Source: a bacterium (GTDB lineage Bacteria; Bacteroidota; Bacteroidia; Bacteroidales; Muribaculaceae). From it: 12,073 nucleotides of DNA. Made by a program: the position numbers and the translations under genes. Shown one piece after another: positions 6,530 through 12,073 of this stretch. The notes beneath the pieces were generated by a model, which saw only the letters and a program-made list of their open reading frames with translations, ran no database searches and was not told the origin of the DNA. The first letter of the stretch is position 1; each line of letters begins with the position of its first letter. The stretch spans positions 1-12,073 of the forward strand of contig SFTJ01000083.1 in assembly GCA_004563195.1 (NCBI GenBank), in the 5' to 3' direction.

Positions 6530-6542
6530 TCTCCTTTGGAGA
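6530..6542 (-). promoter_or_regulatory. Hairpin enclosing the SLOG gene's ribosome-binding site
   Basis: On the minus strand, TCTCC-AAA-GGAGA: a 5-bp stem whose 3' arm is the Shine-Dalgarno core (AAAGGAGAG). It is weak, but placed to limit translation. Confidence 0.4.
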
Positions 6543-6575
6543 TACTTCATACTGGTATCGCCAATCAAAACCCGA

Positions 6576-6598
6576 TATTGGTAATTATATCACCAATA
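6576..6598. promoter_or_regulatory. Near-palindromic 23-bp operator over the SLOG promoter
   Basis: TATTGGT-N9-ACCAATA, with 18 of 22 positions symmetric. On the minus strand it contains TGATATAAT (6592-6584), an extended -10 box for the SLOG operon, so a bound protein would block it. The nearest regulator is the divergent XRE gene at 6687, whose own weak -10 (TACAAT, 6659-6664) lies about 60 bp away. Confidence 0.65.
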
Positions 6599-6686
6599 CA
6601 AGAAAGGATAAAGCGAAAATTCATTTTCTTACTACCAACACTGCCTTCCAATTCATACTACAATAATTGAGGAAGGAGGGACAGAA

Positions 6687-7013
6687 ATGGCCAACACGCA
6701 GTATGATGAATTTATTCGTATCAGGATTACTGAACTGAGAATAGCAAAGAATATTTCTGAACACAAGATGAGTTTGGATTTGGACAAGAGTGGCTCATAC
6801 ATTCGTGGTATAACCAGCGGAGCGGCCTTGCCGTCTCTCAGGGAACTGTTCAATATCATCTCGTATTTTGATATGACACCGGCAGAATTTTTCGCTCCGC
6901 TGGACGATGCGAACACCCCGTATCGTGAATTGTGCGAGAAGCTGAGAACCATGAGTGAGGAAGATCTCGAAAAGGTCAGTACCTTTATTGGCTGGATCGA
7001 AAAGAAAGAATAA
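6687..7013 (+). CDS. XRE-family regulator
   Basis: 108 residues. It begins with a helix-turn-helix of the XRE type (IRITELRIAKNISEHKMSLD, LDKSGSYIRGITSGAALPSL) and ends with a helical dimerisation-type tail (EEDLEKVSTFIGWIEKKE). Ribosome site GGAGGG lies 7 nt before the ATG. It diverges from the SLOG/membrane-protein operon and is followed by a clear terminator, so it forms its own unit. It is a likely controller of the operator at 6576-6598 (inference). Confidence 0.85.
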   Translation: MANTQYDEFIRIRITELRIAKNISEHKMSLDLDKSGSYIRGITSGAALPSLRELFNIISYFDMTPAEFFAPLDDANTPYRELCEKLRTMSEEDLEKVSTFIGWIEKKE

Positions 7014-7033
7014 TCAAATGGAATTAAGATTTT

Positions 7034-7066
7034 AACCTGGATGCCAAATGGCAGTCCAGGTTTTTT
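7034..7066 (+). terminator. Rho-independent terminator of the XRE gene
   Basis: AACCTGGA (7034-7041) pairs with TCCAGGTT (7055-7062), with an inner TGCC/GGCA stem, followed by a T run to 7066. Confidence 0.9.
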
Positions 7067-7080
7067 CTTTCTCGGGAAAA

Positions 7081-7160
7081 CGTTCAGAATGAACGAGCAG
7101 CCGGTATCGCAGATACCGTTCAAAGGGGATTGGGGGCGCTTCCCCAACAAGCAAATTTGC
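7081..7160. other. Cluster of four inverted repeats (candidate oriT or structured DNA)
   Basis: In 80 bp: CGTTC-N5-GAACG (7081-7095); CGGTATC-GCA-GATACCG (7102-7118); TTGGGG-N6-CCCCAA (7130-7147); GCAAATTTGC (7151-7160). A continuous 72-codon frame crosses the area (7041-7259) but has no ribosome site and reads through the hairpins, so I do not call it a gene. Dense inverted repeats between ICE genes fit an origin of transfer or a recombination site, but no nic sequence is recognisable. Confidence 0.4.
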
Positions 7161-7259
7161 GAAGATTGCACCGGAGGGAAAATCGAGAAAATGAGTGAAC
7201 CTGTACAGGTTTACACTGCTTGCCAATTTGTGAGAATCGGTAAAACAGAGTTGTTTTAA

Positions 7260-7472
7260 GAGAGAAAAAAGAAGTCAATTCACGAGATCATCGCTACCGC
7301 TTTCAAAGCGGTGGCTTTGGCAATGGGCGTTGTCGTTGTGGTCTTGTTCCGTTTGGACAGTTTGGAACCGCAAACCGCTGTTCCCCTGCTGGGTATCGGT
7401 ATGACCTGTGCGGGCGTAGCAATGCTGTCAAAAAGTGATGAAAGAAACGCGACAGACATCCTGACCAAGTAA
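7260..7472 (+). pseudogene. Small ICE-type membrane protein ORF lacking a start codon
   Basis: An open frame of 70 codons begins right after TAA 7257-7259 and reads ERKKKSIHEIIATAFKAVAL, then AMGVVVVVLFRLDSLEPQTA, VPLLGIGMTCAGVAMLSKSD and ERNATDILTK. Two hydrophobic stretches and a charged tail look like a real small membrane protein. There is no ATG, GTG or TTG before the conserved-looking part; the codon now AAG at 7269 or 7272 may once have been ATG. Probably inactive, or started from a non-standard codon. Confidence 0.5.
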
Positions 7473-7476
7473 GCGT

Positions 7477-7587
7477 ATGAACTGCCCAAGAAATGGCGGT
7501 GCGGCGCAATTTGCCAAGCTGACGGAGAAGAAACTGAAACGGGTCATCAATATCGCATCAATGATGAGTATCAAAGCTGAACAATAG
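7477..7587 (+). CDS. Possible 36-residue protein, uncertain
   Basis: ATG at 7477, 4 bp after the previous stop: MNCPRNGGAAQFAKLTEKKL, then KRVINIASMMSIKAEQ. The second half looks like a helical small protein, but there is no clear ribosome site, so it may be a fragment of a longer lost gene. I do not recognise it. Confidence 0.3.
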   Translation: MNCPRNGGAAQFAKLTEKKLKRVINIASMMSIKAEQ

Positions 7588-7707
7588 AGTAAATTGTCTC
7601 TCATTGTAGTCACTCGCTTCATGTGCATCGGATTATTGAATGATTTTCCTGCCACGGGTTGAATCAGAATTTCCACTTTTCGTATTTGCACATAATAGGT
7701 GAATACG
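7588..7707. other. Non-coding or degenerate stretch
   Basis: No reading frame with a credible start or recognisable product on either strand. The minus-strand frame over 7428-7691 lacks a ribosome site. Confidence 0.4.
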
Positions 7708-7749
7708 ACAATTCAGGCAGCCTGTTCACGGCTTTCTGAATTGTTTTTT
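7708..7749 (+). terminator. Rho-independent terminator
   Basis: ACAATTCAG (7708-7716) pairs with CTGAATTGT (7736-7744), with an inner GCAGCC/GGCT pairing, followed by TTTTTT. It would end transcripts from the 7260-7587 region. Confidence 0.85.
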
Positions 7750-7783
7750 CTCAAGCGAGATGAGAATGCGCATTAGTTTACTG

Positions 7784-7804
7784 AAATGTGACATTTACAA
7801 ATGT
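7784..7804. repeat. Alternating AAATGT/ACATTT repeats
   Basis: AAATGT-G-ACATTT-AC-AAATGT: three half-sites, two overlapping palindromes. Nearby AATGCGCATT (7765-7774) is a perfect 10-bp palindrome. They lie about 100 bp upstream of the trmO-like promoter, so an operator is possible. Confidence 0.4.
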
Positions 7805-7896
7805 TCATTCATCATATTTTACTTTTCGGCATTATTTTCTCTCTTTTTCTTTGTGTTGTCGATATATGAAAAACTCCATAGATGGTAATTTGGGGG

Positions 7897-7924
7897 TTGA
7901 AGTATAAAAAACACTTGCTACAAT
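7897..7924 (+). promoter_or_regulatory. Promoter of the TrmO-like/acetyltransferase operon
   Basis: TTGAAG (7897-7902), 16-bp spacer, TACAAT (7919-7924). The ribosome site ACGGAGG follows at about 7956-7962, 6-7 nt before the ATG at 7969. Confidence 0.6.
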
Positions 7925-7968
7925 TATGGTATCGGGCGCTCGATGAGAATATTTTACGGAGGTTCATC

Positions 7969-8445
7969 ATGAACGATATGAAAGTATATCCCATCGGAAA
8001 GATTGAAAACGAAAACAACCAGGTAAAGATCATACTTGATCCGACCTACAAAAAAGGGCTGAAAGGTCTTTCAGGCTATAGCCATGTGCAGGTGCTGTGG
8101 TGGATGGATGGTTGTGATAATCCGAATGACCGCAGTACGCTTGTAGAAAAGAAGCCATATGTGAATGGGCCGGAAAGAATCGGCGTATTTGCCCTTCGGT
8201 CACCGGAAAGGCCGAACCCCATTGCAGTGTCAAATGTGAAGATTGCATATTTGGATGAAGAAGCCGGCACGATTGGTCTGTATTATATCGATGCGTTTTC
8301 CGGCAGCATGGTGCTTGACCTCAAGCCGTACACACCAAGTATCGACCGGATTGAGCATCCTGTTACACCGGAATGGTGCAGCCATTGGCCAAAGTCCTAT
8401 GAGGAAAGCAGCGATTTTGATTGGGCTTCCGAGTTCAATTTTTAA
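7969..8445 (+). CDS. trmO: TrmO/TsaA-like SAM-dependent methyltransferase
   Basis: 158 residues from the ATG at 7969 (ACGGAGG site); a longer frame back to 7882 lies within the promoter. The TsaA-like barrel domain is visible: GYSHVQVLWW (36-45), GVFALRSPERPNPIAVS (72-88, the family's signature), and DLKPYTPSID (117-126). TrmO methylates the N6 atom of threonylcarbamoyl-adenosine at position 37 of some tRNAs using S-adenosylmethionine. E. coli TrmO is about 235 residues with an extra C-terminal domain; this one has only the core, so a different substrate is possible. It is first in an operon, with the acetyltransferase gene starting 12 nt after its stop. Confidence 0.85.
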   Translation: MNDMKVYPIGKIENENNQVKIILDPTYKKGLKGLSGYSHVQVLWWMDGCDNPNDRSTLVEKKPYVNGPERIGVFALRSPERPNPIAVSNVKIAYLDEEAGTIGLYYIDAFSGSMVLDLKPYTPSIDRIEHPVTPEWCSHWPKSYEESSDFDWASEFNF

Positions 8446-8457
8446 GGAGGGATAGCA

Positions 8458-9009
8458 ATGGCGCTTGCTGACTATGTCCATGTTAAGCCAGAGATCCATA
8501 CACCAAGGCTATGCCTCCGCCCAAAGAATGCAGGAGATGTTCCAGCTCTGCGGGAATGGATGCCGGATCAGTCCATCTACACATACTGGGGAAAGGGTCC
8601 GGGGAGAACAGATAAGAATCCTGAACTTCTGTTTCAAAAGCCAGAAAAGCCTACGAAAAGCTTTCATCTGGGGATTGAGGAAAAGCTATCCGGAAAAGTA
8701 ATTGGTGATCTCTGGGTTTATCTGATCGAGAATGACCGTATGGCATCTGTGGCGATACGCCTTGCTCCGGCCTGCCAGGGAAAAGGCTACGGAACGGAAG
8801 CTTTGTCCGAAATGACCCGTTTCTGCTTTGAAAACACGCAGTTACAGAGGTTGTGGACGAAAGTTGATGTTCGAAACATACCATCTCAGAGGATGCTGGA
8901 GAAATGCGGATATATCAAGGAAGGCTTGATTCGGCAGGGCAAGATGACAAACACTTGGTGTGATTATTATATCTACGGAATCCTTTCATCAGATAAAGCA
9001 GGAAGATAA
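8458..9009 (+). CDS. GNAT acetyltransferase, RimJ/RimL type
   Basis: 183 residues. N-terminal TPRLCLRP is the typical first strand of the Acetyltransf_3 group; the acetyl-CoA loop is RLAPACQGKGYGTEAL (101-116), followed by the NxxSxRxLEKCGY pattern (NIPSQRMLEKCGY, about 140-152). Such enzymes acetylate amino groups of proteins, antibiotics or small molecules; the substrate cannot be told. A strong AAGGAGG site in the 12-nt gap after the trmO-like gene points to co-transcription, and a perfect terminator follows. Confidence 0.9.
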   Translation: MALADYVHVKPEIHTPRLCLRPKNAGDVPALREWMPDQSIYTYWGKGPGRTDKNPELLFQKPEKPTKSFHLGIEEKLSGKVIGDLWVYLIENDRMASVAIRLAPACQGKGYGTEALSEMTRFCFENTQLQRLWTKVDVRNIPSQRMLEKCGYIKEGLIRQGKMTNTWCDYYIYGILSSDKAGR

Positions 9010-9031
9010 CTTTCATTTTATCTAATTGTCG

Positions 9032-9064
9032 AAAAGACTTCGCCTTGGACTGGCGAAGTCTTTT
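9032..9064. terminator. Strong, probably bidirectional terminator
   Basis: Perfect 13-bp stem AAAAGACTTCGCC (9032-9044) / GGCGAAGTCTTTT (9052-9064) with a 7-nt loop. It ends the trmO-like/acetyltransferase operon. Confidence 0.92.
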
Positions 9065-9141
9065 CTGTCATTTCAACGATTGGTTTTCCAAATGCTTTAA
9101 ACTGATACATGACGATGTGAATGGAGAAAACATTATCCCTA

Positions 9142-9170
9142 TTGACTAACGAACGATAGGTAGCTATAAT
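9142..9170 (+). promoter_or_regulatory. Strong sigma-A-type promoter of the tetR gene
   Basis: TTGACT (9142-9147), 17-bp spacer, TATAAT (9165-9170), one base from the consensus. The operator at 9146-9163 fills the spacer. Confidence 0.85.
9146..9163. promoter_or_regulatory. TetR operator, copy 1
   Basis: CTAACGAACGATAGGTAG, with the pattern CTAmC-N3-CG-N3-GGTAG (near-palindrome). It lies between the -35 and -10 boxes, the classic place for autorepression. Copy 2 at 11181-11198 matches at 16 of 18 bases. Confidence 0.7.
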
Positions 9171-9217
9171 GATGTTATATACGCGAGGCCTTTCAGTTTA
9201 AGTAAAGGAGTATATCT

Positions 9218-9835
9218 ATGGATCGAGGAAACACAAAGCAGGAAATTCTGGATGCGGCGCTGGAGCTGTTCTCAGTGCAGGGGTTTGAGGCCACCTCTAT
9301 TGCCCAGATCGTCGGCACCGTCGGCATCCGTAAGGCATCACTTTACAGCCATTTTGAGAACAAACAGGCAATTCTGGATGCATTGGTGCAGGAAGTACTG
9401 GAGCAGTATGAGGAACATTCACTTTTTGCAAGGGCGGATTGGGAGAAAGATGCCGGCAGCCTTCCGCAGACTCCCGATGACGCTGTTCAAATGATTCAGG
9501 GCCAGATCCGCTATATCCTCCACGATCCCGCCATCAGCAGGGCGCGAAAAATGCTGGTGATCGAACAGTTCCAGAATCCGGAACTGGCAAAGCTGCAAAC
9601 GAAACAGAATTATTCAGATGTGCTTCGGTATTTCACCGGACTTGTGAAGCAGCTGATCCGGCTGGAAGTGCTGGCAGAAGATGACCCGGAAACCATGGCG
9701 GCTCAATTCTGCCTTCCTATTTCCGTGTGGATTAACCTATGTGACCGGGAACCGGATCGGGAGTCGGAGGTCATGGAGCTGGTGGAAAAGCACATCCGGC
9801 AGTTTTTCAGACTCTATCAGCGGTCAGGAAGGTGA
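9218..9835 (+). CDS. TetR-family transcriptional repressor
   Basis: 205 residues. The N-terminal helix-turn-helix spans 7-53 (ILDAALELFSVQGFEATSIA, then GIRKASLYSHFENKQAILDA), with the typical YxHFxxK motif; the rest is a helical ligand-binding/dimer domain that cannot be assigned to a ligand. AAAGGAG ribosome site, ATG at 9218. Its promoter carries an operator repeated at 11181, so it probably represses itself and the lipoprotein operon. Its stop is 4 bp before the next start, whose ribosome site is inside the tetR end, so the two were coupled. Confidence 0.9.
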   Translation: MDRGNTKQEILDAALELFSVQGFEATSIAQIVGTVGIRKASLYSHFENKQAILDALVQEVLEQYEEHSLFARADWEKDAGSLPQTPDDAVQMIQGQIRYILHDPAISRARKMLVIEQFQNPELAKLQTKQNYSDVLRYFTGLVKQLIRLEVLAEDDPETMAAQFCLPISVWINLCDREPDRESEVMELVEKHIRQFFRLYQRSGR

Positions 9836-9839
9836 CACG

Positions 9840-9999
9840 ATGAGCAAATACGATGCTTTATGGGCGTGGATCAAAGAAAACGGCACAGACAGTCGACCAT
9901 TCCTTTCTGACATACAAAAAAGAGTTGATGGACTACGGGTATCAGGTCGGTAAAGCCTCAATGAAAGAACAGACTGTCTTTTTTCAGAAATCGGGATGA
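9840..9999 (+). pseudogene. Small conserved protein gene, broken by internal deletion and frameshift
   Basis: The ATG at 9840 reads MSKYDALWAWIKENGTDS; in the +1 frame from 9898 it continues HSFLTYKKELMDYGYQVGKA, then SMKEQTVFFQKSG, stop at 9997-9999. The two halves fit the ends of a small conserved Clostridia protein I remember with the order MSKYDxLW ... HSFLxYKKEL ... VGKxSMKEQTVxF. The middle (about 17-20 codons) is lost and the frame changed; without the shift the product ends at 9951-9953. It has a GAAGGTGA ribosome site inside tetR. Function unknown. Confidence 0.7.
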
Positions 10000-10080
10000 G
10001 GACTTTTGATGGATCAATCGGAATTTGAATGATAGTGCTTAGGCATTTTCATAAATACATTAAGGAAAGGATGATGTATT

Positions 10081-10131
10081 ATGAGAAATAAAGATGTGAT
10101 TGGAGGATGCACACAAAATAATATCCTCTAA
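10081..10131 (+). CDS. Possible 16-residue leader peptide
   Basis: ATG at 10081 with a good GGAAAGG site reads MRNKDVIGGCTQNNIL, in a different frame from the hydrolase and overlapping its possible TTG start. It could be a leader, the start of a lost gene, or the shifted N-terminus of the hydrolase. Confidence 0.3.
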   Translation: MRNKDVIGGCTQNNIL

Positions 10132-10159
10132 CTATTTTAAAGAGGAGTTTTCATCGGAC

Positions 10160-11083
10160 ATGAAAAAAGAAAATGACTTATTAGAGGAGACATTGTCAAT
10201 CGCTGAGAACGGATATGCCGAAGCATATCGATTTTTACAGGAAGAATATGAAAAGAATCCTGAAAATTATGGGCCGCAAACACTATATTTTCTTGCTTGT
10301 TTAGCAGGTGGAGCCAATCTGCCGGAAAAAGCATTGGAATGGCTGAGAATGGCCATTCTTGATAACGGATGGTGGTATCGCCCGGAAGTGTTGGAAGATG
10401 AAGATCTTGCGTCACTAAAAAACAACCTTGCATTTATTTCGTTGAAATCCATCTCTGATCATCGTTATGCGGATGCCGTGTCAAGAACGAAAGAGGTGTT
10501 CACTTGGGAAAGAAAAAATGCCGACAATCTATTTTTGGCTGTTCACGGAAATACGCAGAATGGACAGACTGCAAGAGATGATTGGAAACCGCTGTTAAGA
10601 GATAATCCTCAGTGGCAGCTGGAAACAATACAAAGTGCCGAGCCGGACGGATATGGAACATATCGCTGGAGCTATGATATGGTGTCCTATGTACCAGTGG
10701 CGGAAGCAATGGAAAAAATGCAGAACAAGGGCTATAATAAGATTGTTTGCGGTGGTTTTTCGGCAGGATGTGATATGCTCTTGCGAGCAACCATATTTAC
10801 GCCTGCACGCTGCGATATGTTGATTTTGCAAAGTCCATGGATTCCAATCCTGCCAGATCATACAGAAGAGCTGGTGAATTCTGTCAAGCAAAAAAACATT
10901 GCGCTCAAAATTTTTTGCGGTTCTGATGACGAAGATTGCCTTCCAATGGCGAAGCAATTATATGAAGTTACAAATAGGGTAGGTATTCCTGTGGAGCTTG
11001 CGATTCAAGAAGGGAATCGTCATCAGTTTTCCAAGGAGTTGTTTGCTTTGAAAGATTTTTTTAAGCTACTTGGCCGCGAATAG
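10160..11083 (+). CDS. TPR-like/alpha-beta hydrolase fusion protein
   Basis: 307 residues from the ATG at 10160. The frame is open to a TTG at 10100 (20 more residues), but that start has no good ribosome site; relatives I remember begin near the ATG, though GAGGAG is rather far (12 nt). Residues 5-110 are helical, TPR-like (KALEWLRMAILDNGWWYRPE, EDLASLKNNLAFISL). Residues 115-305 form an alpha/beta hydrolase: LAVHGNTQNG (oxyanion region), GGFSAGCD with nucleophile Ser201, GSDDEDCLP (probable acid) and NRHQF (probable catalytic His). Probably a cytoplasmic esterase or peptidase; the substrate is unknown. No signal peptide. A hairpin follows at 11134-11161. Confidence 0.8.
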   Translation: MKKENDLLEETLSIAENGYAEAYRFLQEEYEKNPENYGPQTLYFLACLAGGANLPEKALEWLRMAILDNGWWYRPEVLEDEDLASLKNNLAFISLKSISDHRYADAVSRTKEVFTWERKNADNLFLAVHGNTQNGQTARDDWKPLLRDNPQWQLETIQSAEPDGYGTYRWSYDMVSYVPVAEAMEKMQNKGYNKIVCGGFSAGCDMLLRATIFTPARCDMLILQSPWIPILPDHTEELVNSVKQKNIALKIFCGSDDEDCLPMAKQLYEVTNRVGIPVELAIQEGNRHQFSKELFALKDFFKLLGRE

Positions 11084-11133
11084 AGACAAATAACAGTTTT
11101 TAGAGCGGTAATATTTTCCGTTTACAGAATCCT

Positions 11134-11161
11134 GCGGCTGTGTCCGCTGTGACATGGCCGC
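11134..11161 (+). terminator. Probable terminator hairpin after the hydrolase
   Basis: Arms GCGGCTGTGTC (11134-11144) and GACATGGCCGC (11151-11161) pair over 10 of 11 positions, counting one G-T pair, with a 6-nt loop. The following TTCATTTT is a weak T run. Confidence 0.5.
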
Positions 11162-11180
11162 TTCATTTTAAAACTAAAAC

Positions 11181-11198
11181 CTACCGAACGACAGGTAG
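11181..11198. promoter_or_regulatory. TetR operator, copy 2
   Basis: CTACCGAACGACAGGTAG is the cleaner copy (CTACC-N3-CG-N3-GGTAG). It lies 5 bp before the -35 box of the lipoprotein operon and about 2 kb downstream of copy 1. Confidence 0.7.
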
Positions 11199-11202
11199 TG
11201 CC

Positions 11203-11230
11203 TTGCAAGCAGAAAAGGATTTTATACAAT
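11203..11230 (+). promoter_or_regulatory. Promoter of the small-protein/lipoprotein operon
   Basis: TTGCAA (11203-11208), 16-bp spacer, TACAAT (11225-11230), giving a leader of about 65 nt before the ATG at 11301. Confidence 0.6.
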
Positions 11231-11300
11231 TACACTTCAATCGGAATTCCCGTGCTGTCGGCAGTTTTTTTCTGGCCGGTTTTGAAAGGAATTTAGGACT

Positions 11301-11453
11301 ATGGAAACAAAGGAAAAGACAGTATGGATCGATATGGATAATAGAATTCTGGCATTCCAGCCTATCGAGAATGGAAACAGGATTACCAAAGCGGAAAGCC
11401 TGTTTTGGGACTTCGTATGCGGACTGATGAACGCCGGATACCGAATCATGTAA
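11301..11453 (+). CDS. Small 50-residue protein of unknown function
   Basis: METKEKTVWIDMDNRILAFQ, then PIENGNRITKAESLFWDFVC and GLMNAGYRIM. It has an AAAGGA site 10 nt before the ATG and is followed 15 nt later by the lipoprotein start, so the two are an operon. No signal or membrane segment. I do not recognise the family; the VWIDMDNRILAF start and GYRI end look like a compact folded domain. Confidence 0.65.
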   Translation: METKEKTVWIDMDNRILAFQPIENGNRITKAESLFWDFVCGLMNAGYRIM

Positions 11454-11468
11454 AAGGAGAATGAATCT

Positions 11469-12073
11469 ATGAAAAGAACAACCGCGCTGCTGCTGGCGGC
11501 AATCCTCTGCCTGTGCTTGGCAGCCTGCGGCAAAGCACCGGAACCCGAACAGAGTCCGCAGGAACCCCATACGGAAGCAAACGACACAGAAGGAACTGAG
11601 GAGAAACCGCAGAGCGGCAGCTCCTCCCCCAGCGGGAACGAGGCGGAAAAGCCGGAAGCGCCTGTGCAGCAGAGCGTCGAACTGGTTGGGCCGTGGCATC
11701 TGGACAGTGAAAAGAATGATCTCGCCGTGTTTGCGGATTCCCTGGACCTGTTCCCCGGATATGGAGAGTGGGGCGCAAGTATGGAGATCCGAAGCAACGG
11801 ACAGATGAGCTGGTACATCGGCGCGGAGAGCTGGCATGGGACATATACCGCAGAGGATGGGGTGATCCACGCGCAGTTGACCTCTGATCTGGAGCAGGCG
11901 ACACGGAATTGGGAATTCCGCATCACCGCAGAAGAGGAAGCGGCCATACTGGAGATGGACTATCAGGACATGACGATCTACTGGGCTTACGGAGACCGGG
12001 AGGATATTCCGGCCATGGGCCTGCCCTCATCGGTGTATGTGGACCGTCAGGGAACGGATGAAGTTTTCAGCAG
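11469..12073 (+). CDS. Lipoprotein of unknown function, 3' end outside window
   Basis: The ATG at 11469 has an AAGGAG site. Residues 1-20 are a lipoprotein signal ending LAAC (Cys20 is the lipid site). Residues 22-66 are a low-complexity linker rich in Glu, Pro, Ser and Gly. From residue 69 a folded domain begins (VELVGPWHLDSEKNDLAVFA, SMEIRSNGQMSWYIGAESWH, GTYTAEDG), like the small beta-rich domains of secreted Clostridia lipoproteins; function unknown. Anchored outside the membrane. The coding GC content is visibly higher than that of the YoaP module. Two minus-strand frames over this gene are shadows. Confidence 0.85.
   Translation, partial: MKRTTALLLAAILCLCLAACGKAPEPEQSPQEPHTEANDTEGTEEKPQSGSSSPSGNEAEKPEAPVQQSVELVGPWHLDSEKNDLAVFADSLDLFPGYGEWGASMEIRSNGQMSWYIGAESWHGTYTAEDGVIHAQLTSDLEQATRNWEFRITAEEEAAILEMDYQDMTIYWAYGDREDIPAMGLPSSVYVDRQGTDEVFS

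Noticed and set aside
6653..7171. 172-codon minus-strand frame opposite the XRE gene
   Set aside because: Runs through a clear terminator and a supported HTH gene; shadow frame.
7041..7259. 72-codon plus-strand frame across the inverted-repeat cluster
   Set aside because: No ribosome site, starts inside a terminator, and reads through strong hairpins.
8230..8499. Minus-strand frame across the trmO-like/acetyltransferase junction
   Set aside because: Crosses two supported genes and their ribosome site; shadow frame.
11237..11947. Long minus-strand frames opposite the lipoprotein
   Set aside because: The plus strand has a lipoprotein signal, a ribosome site and a promoter with an operator; long antisense frames are expected in this GC-rich stretch.
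1..12073. tRNA, rRNA, CRISPR array, insertion sequence with transposase
   Set aside because: Looked for and not seen: no cloverleaf, no regularly spaced repeats, no transposase or integrase frame.

Overview
The window looks like part of a decaying integrative and conjugative element (ICE) from a gut-type Clostridia bacterium (Lachnospiraceae or Oscillospiraceae-like). The evidence is the SNF2-type helicase tail, a MobC-like gene, a small CD1845-like membrane protein, MerR/excisionase-like and XRE regulators, and strong GGAGG ribosome-binding sites. The Tn1549/CTn-like assignment rests on remembered family features, not on a search.

Layout. Positions 1-2310 hold ICE backbone: the 3' end of a very large SNF2 helicase/methylase gene, then a mobC gene broken by an internal deletion. 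The relaxase gene expected next is absent. Positions 2400-3850 are an AT-rich cargo module: a YoaP-like acetyltransferase and an XRE regulator fused to a zinc ribbon, closed by a good terminator. Positions 3888-4227 return to backbone with a small CD1845-like membrane protein. Positions 4214-5284 are a scar zone: a minus-strand excisionase-like gene followed by a response regulator cut off after its receiver domain, then an XRE gene that lacks a normal start codon and is fused at its 3' end to a second, truncated copy of the excisionase-like gene.

Positions 5441-7066 hold a compact module. Two minus-strand genes, a SLOG-fold (YpsA-like) protein and a membrane-anchored protein, diverge from a plus-strand XRE regulator, with a near-palindromic 23-bp operator over the minus-strand -10 box. 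Positions 7081-7587 contain a cluster of inverted repeats (possibly an oriT or structured DNA) and two small degraded or start-less ORFs. Positions 7897-9064 are a two-gene operon, a TrmO/TsaA-like methyltransferase and a RimJ/RimL-type acetyltransferase, ending in a perfect 13-bp terminator stem.

Positions 9142-12073 appear to be a TetR-controlled region: an autoregulated TetR gene, a small gene broken by a second internal deletion, a TPR-like/alpha-beta hydrolase fusion, and an operon of a 50-residue protein and a lipoprotein that runs off the window. Nearly the same 18-bp operator (16 of 18 bases identical) sits in the tetR promoter and next to the promoter of the lipoprotein operon, so the two are probably co-regulated.

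The main themes are repeated internal deletions of roughly 50-90 nt in three genes, fusion scars, and two regulator-linked modules (SLOG/membrane protein and TetR/lipoprotein). The SLOG/membrane module is the best candidate for an undescribed system, but its function is not shown by the sequence.
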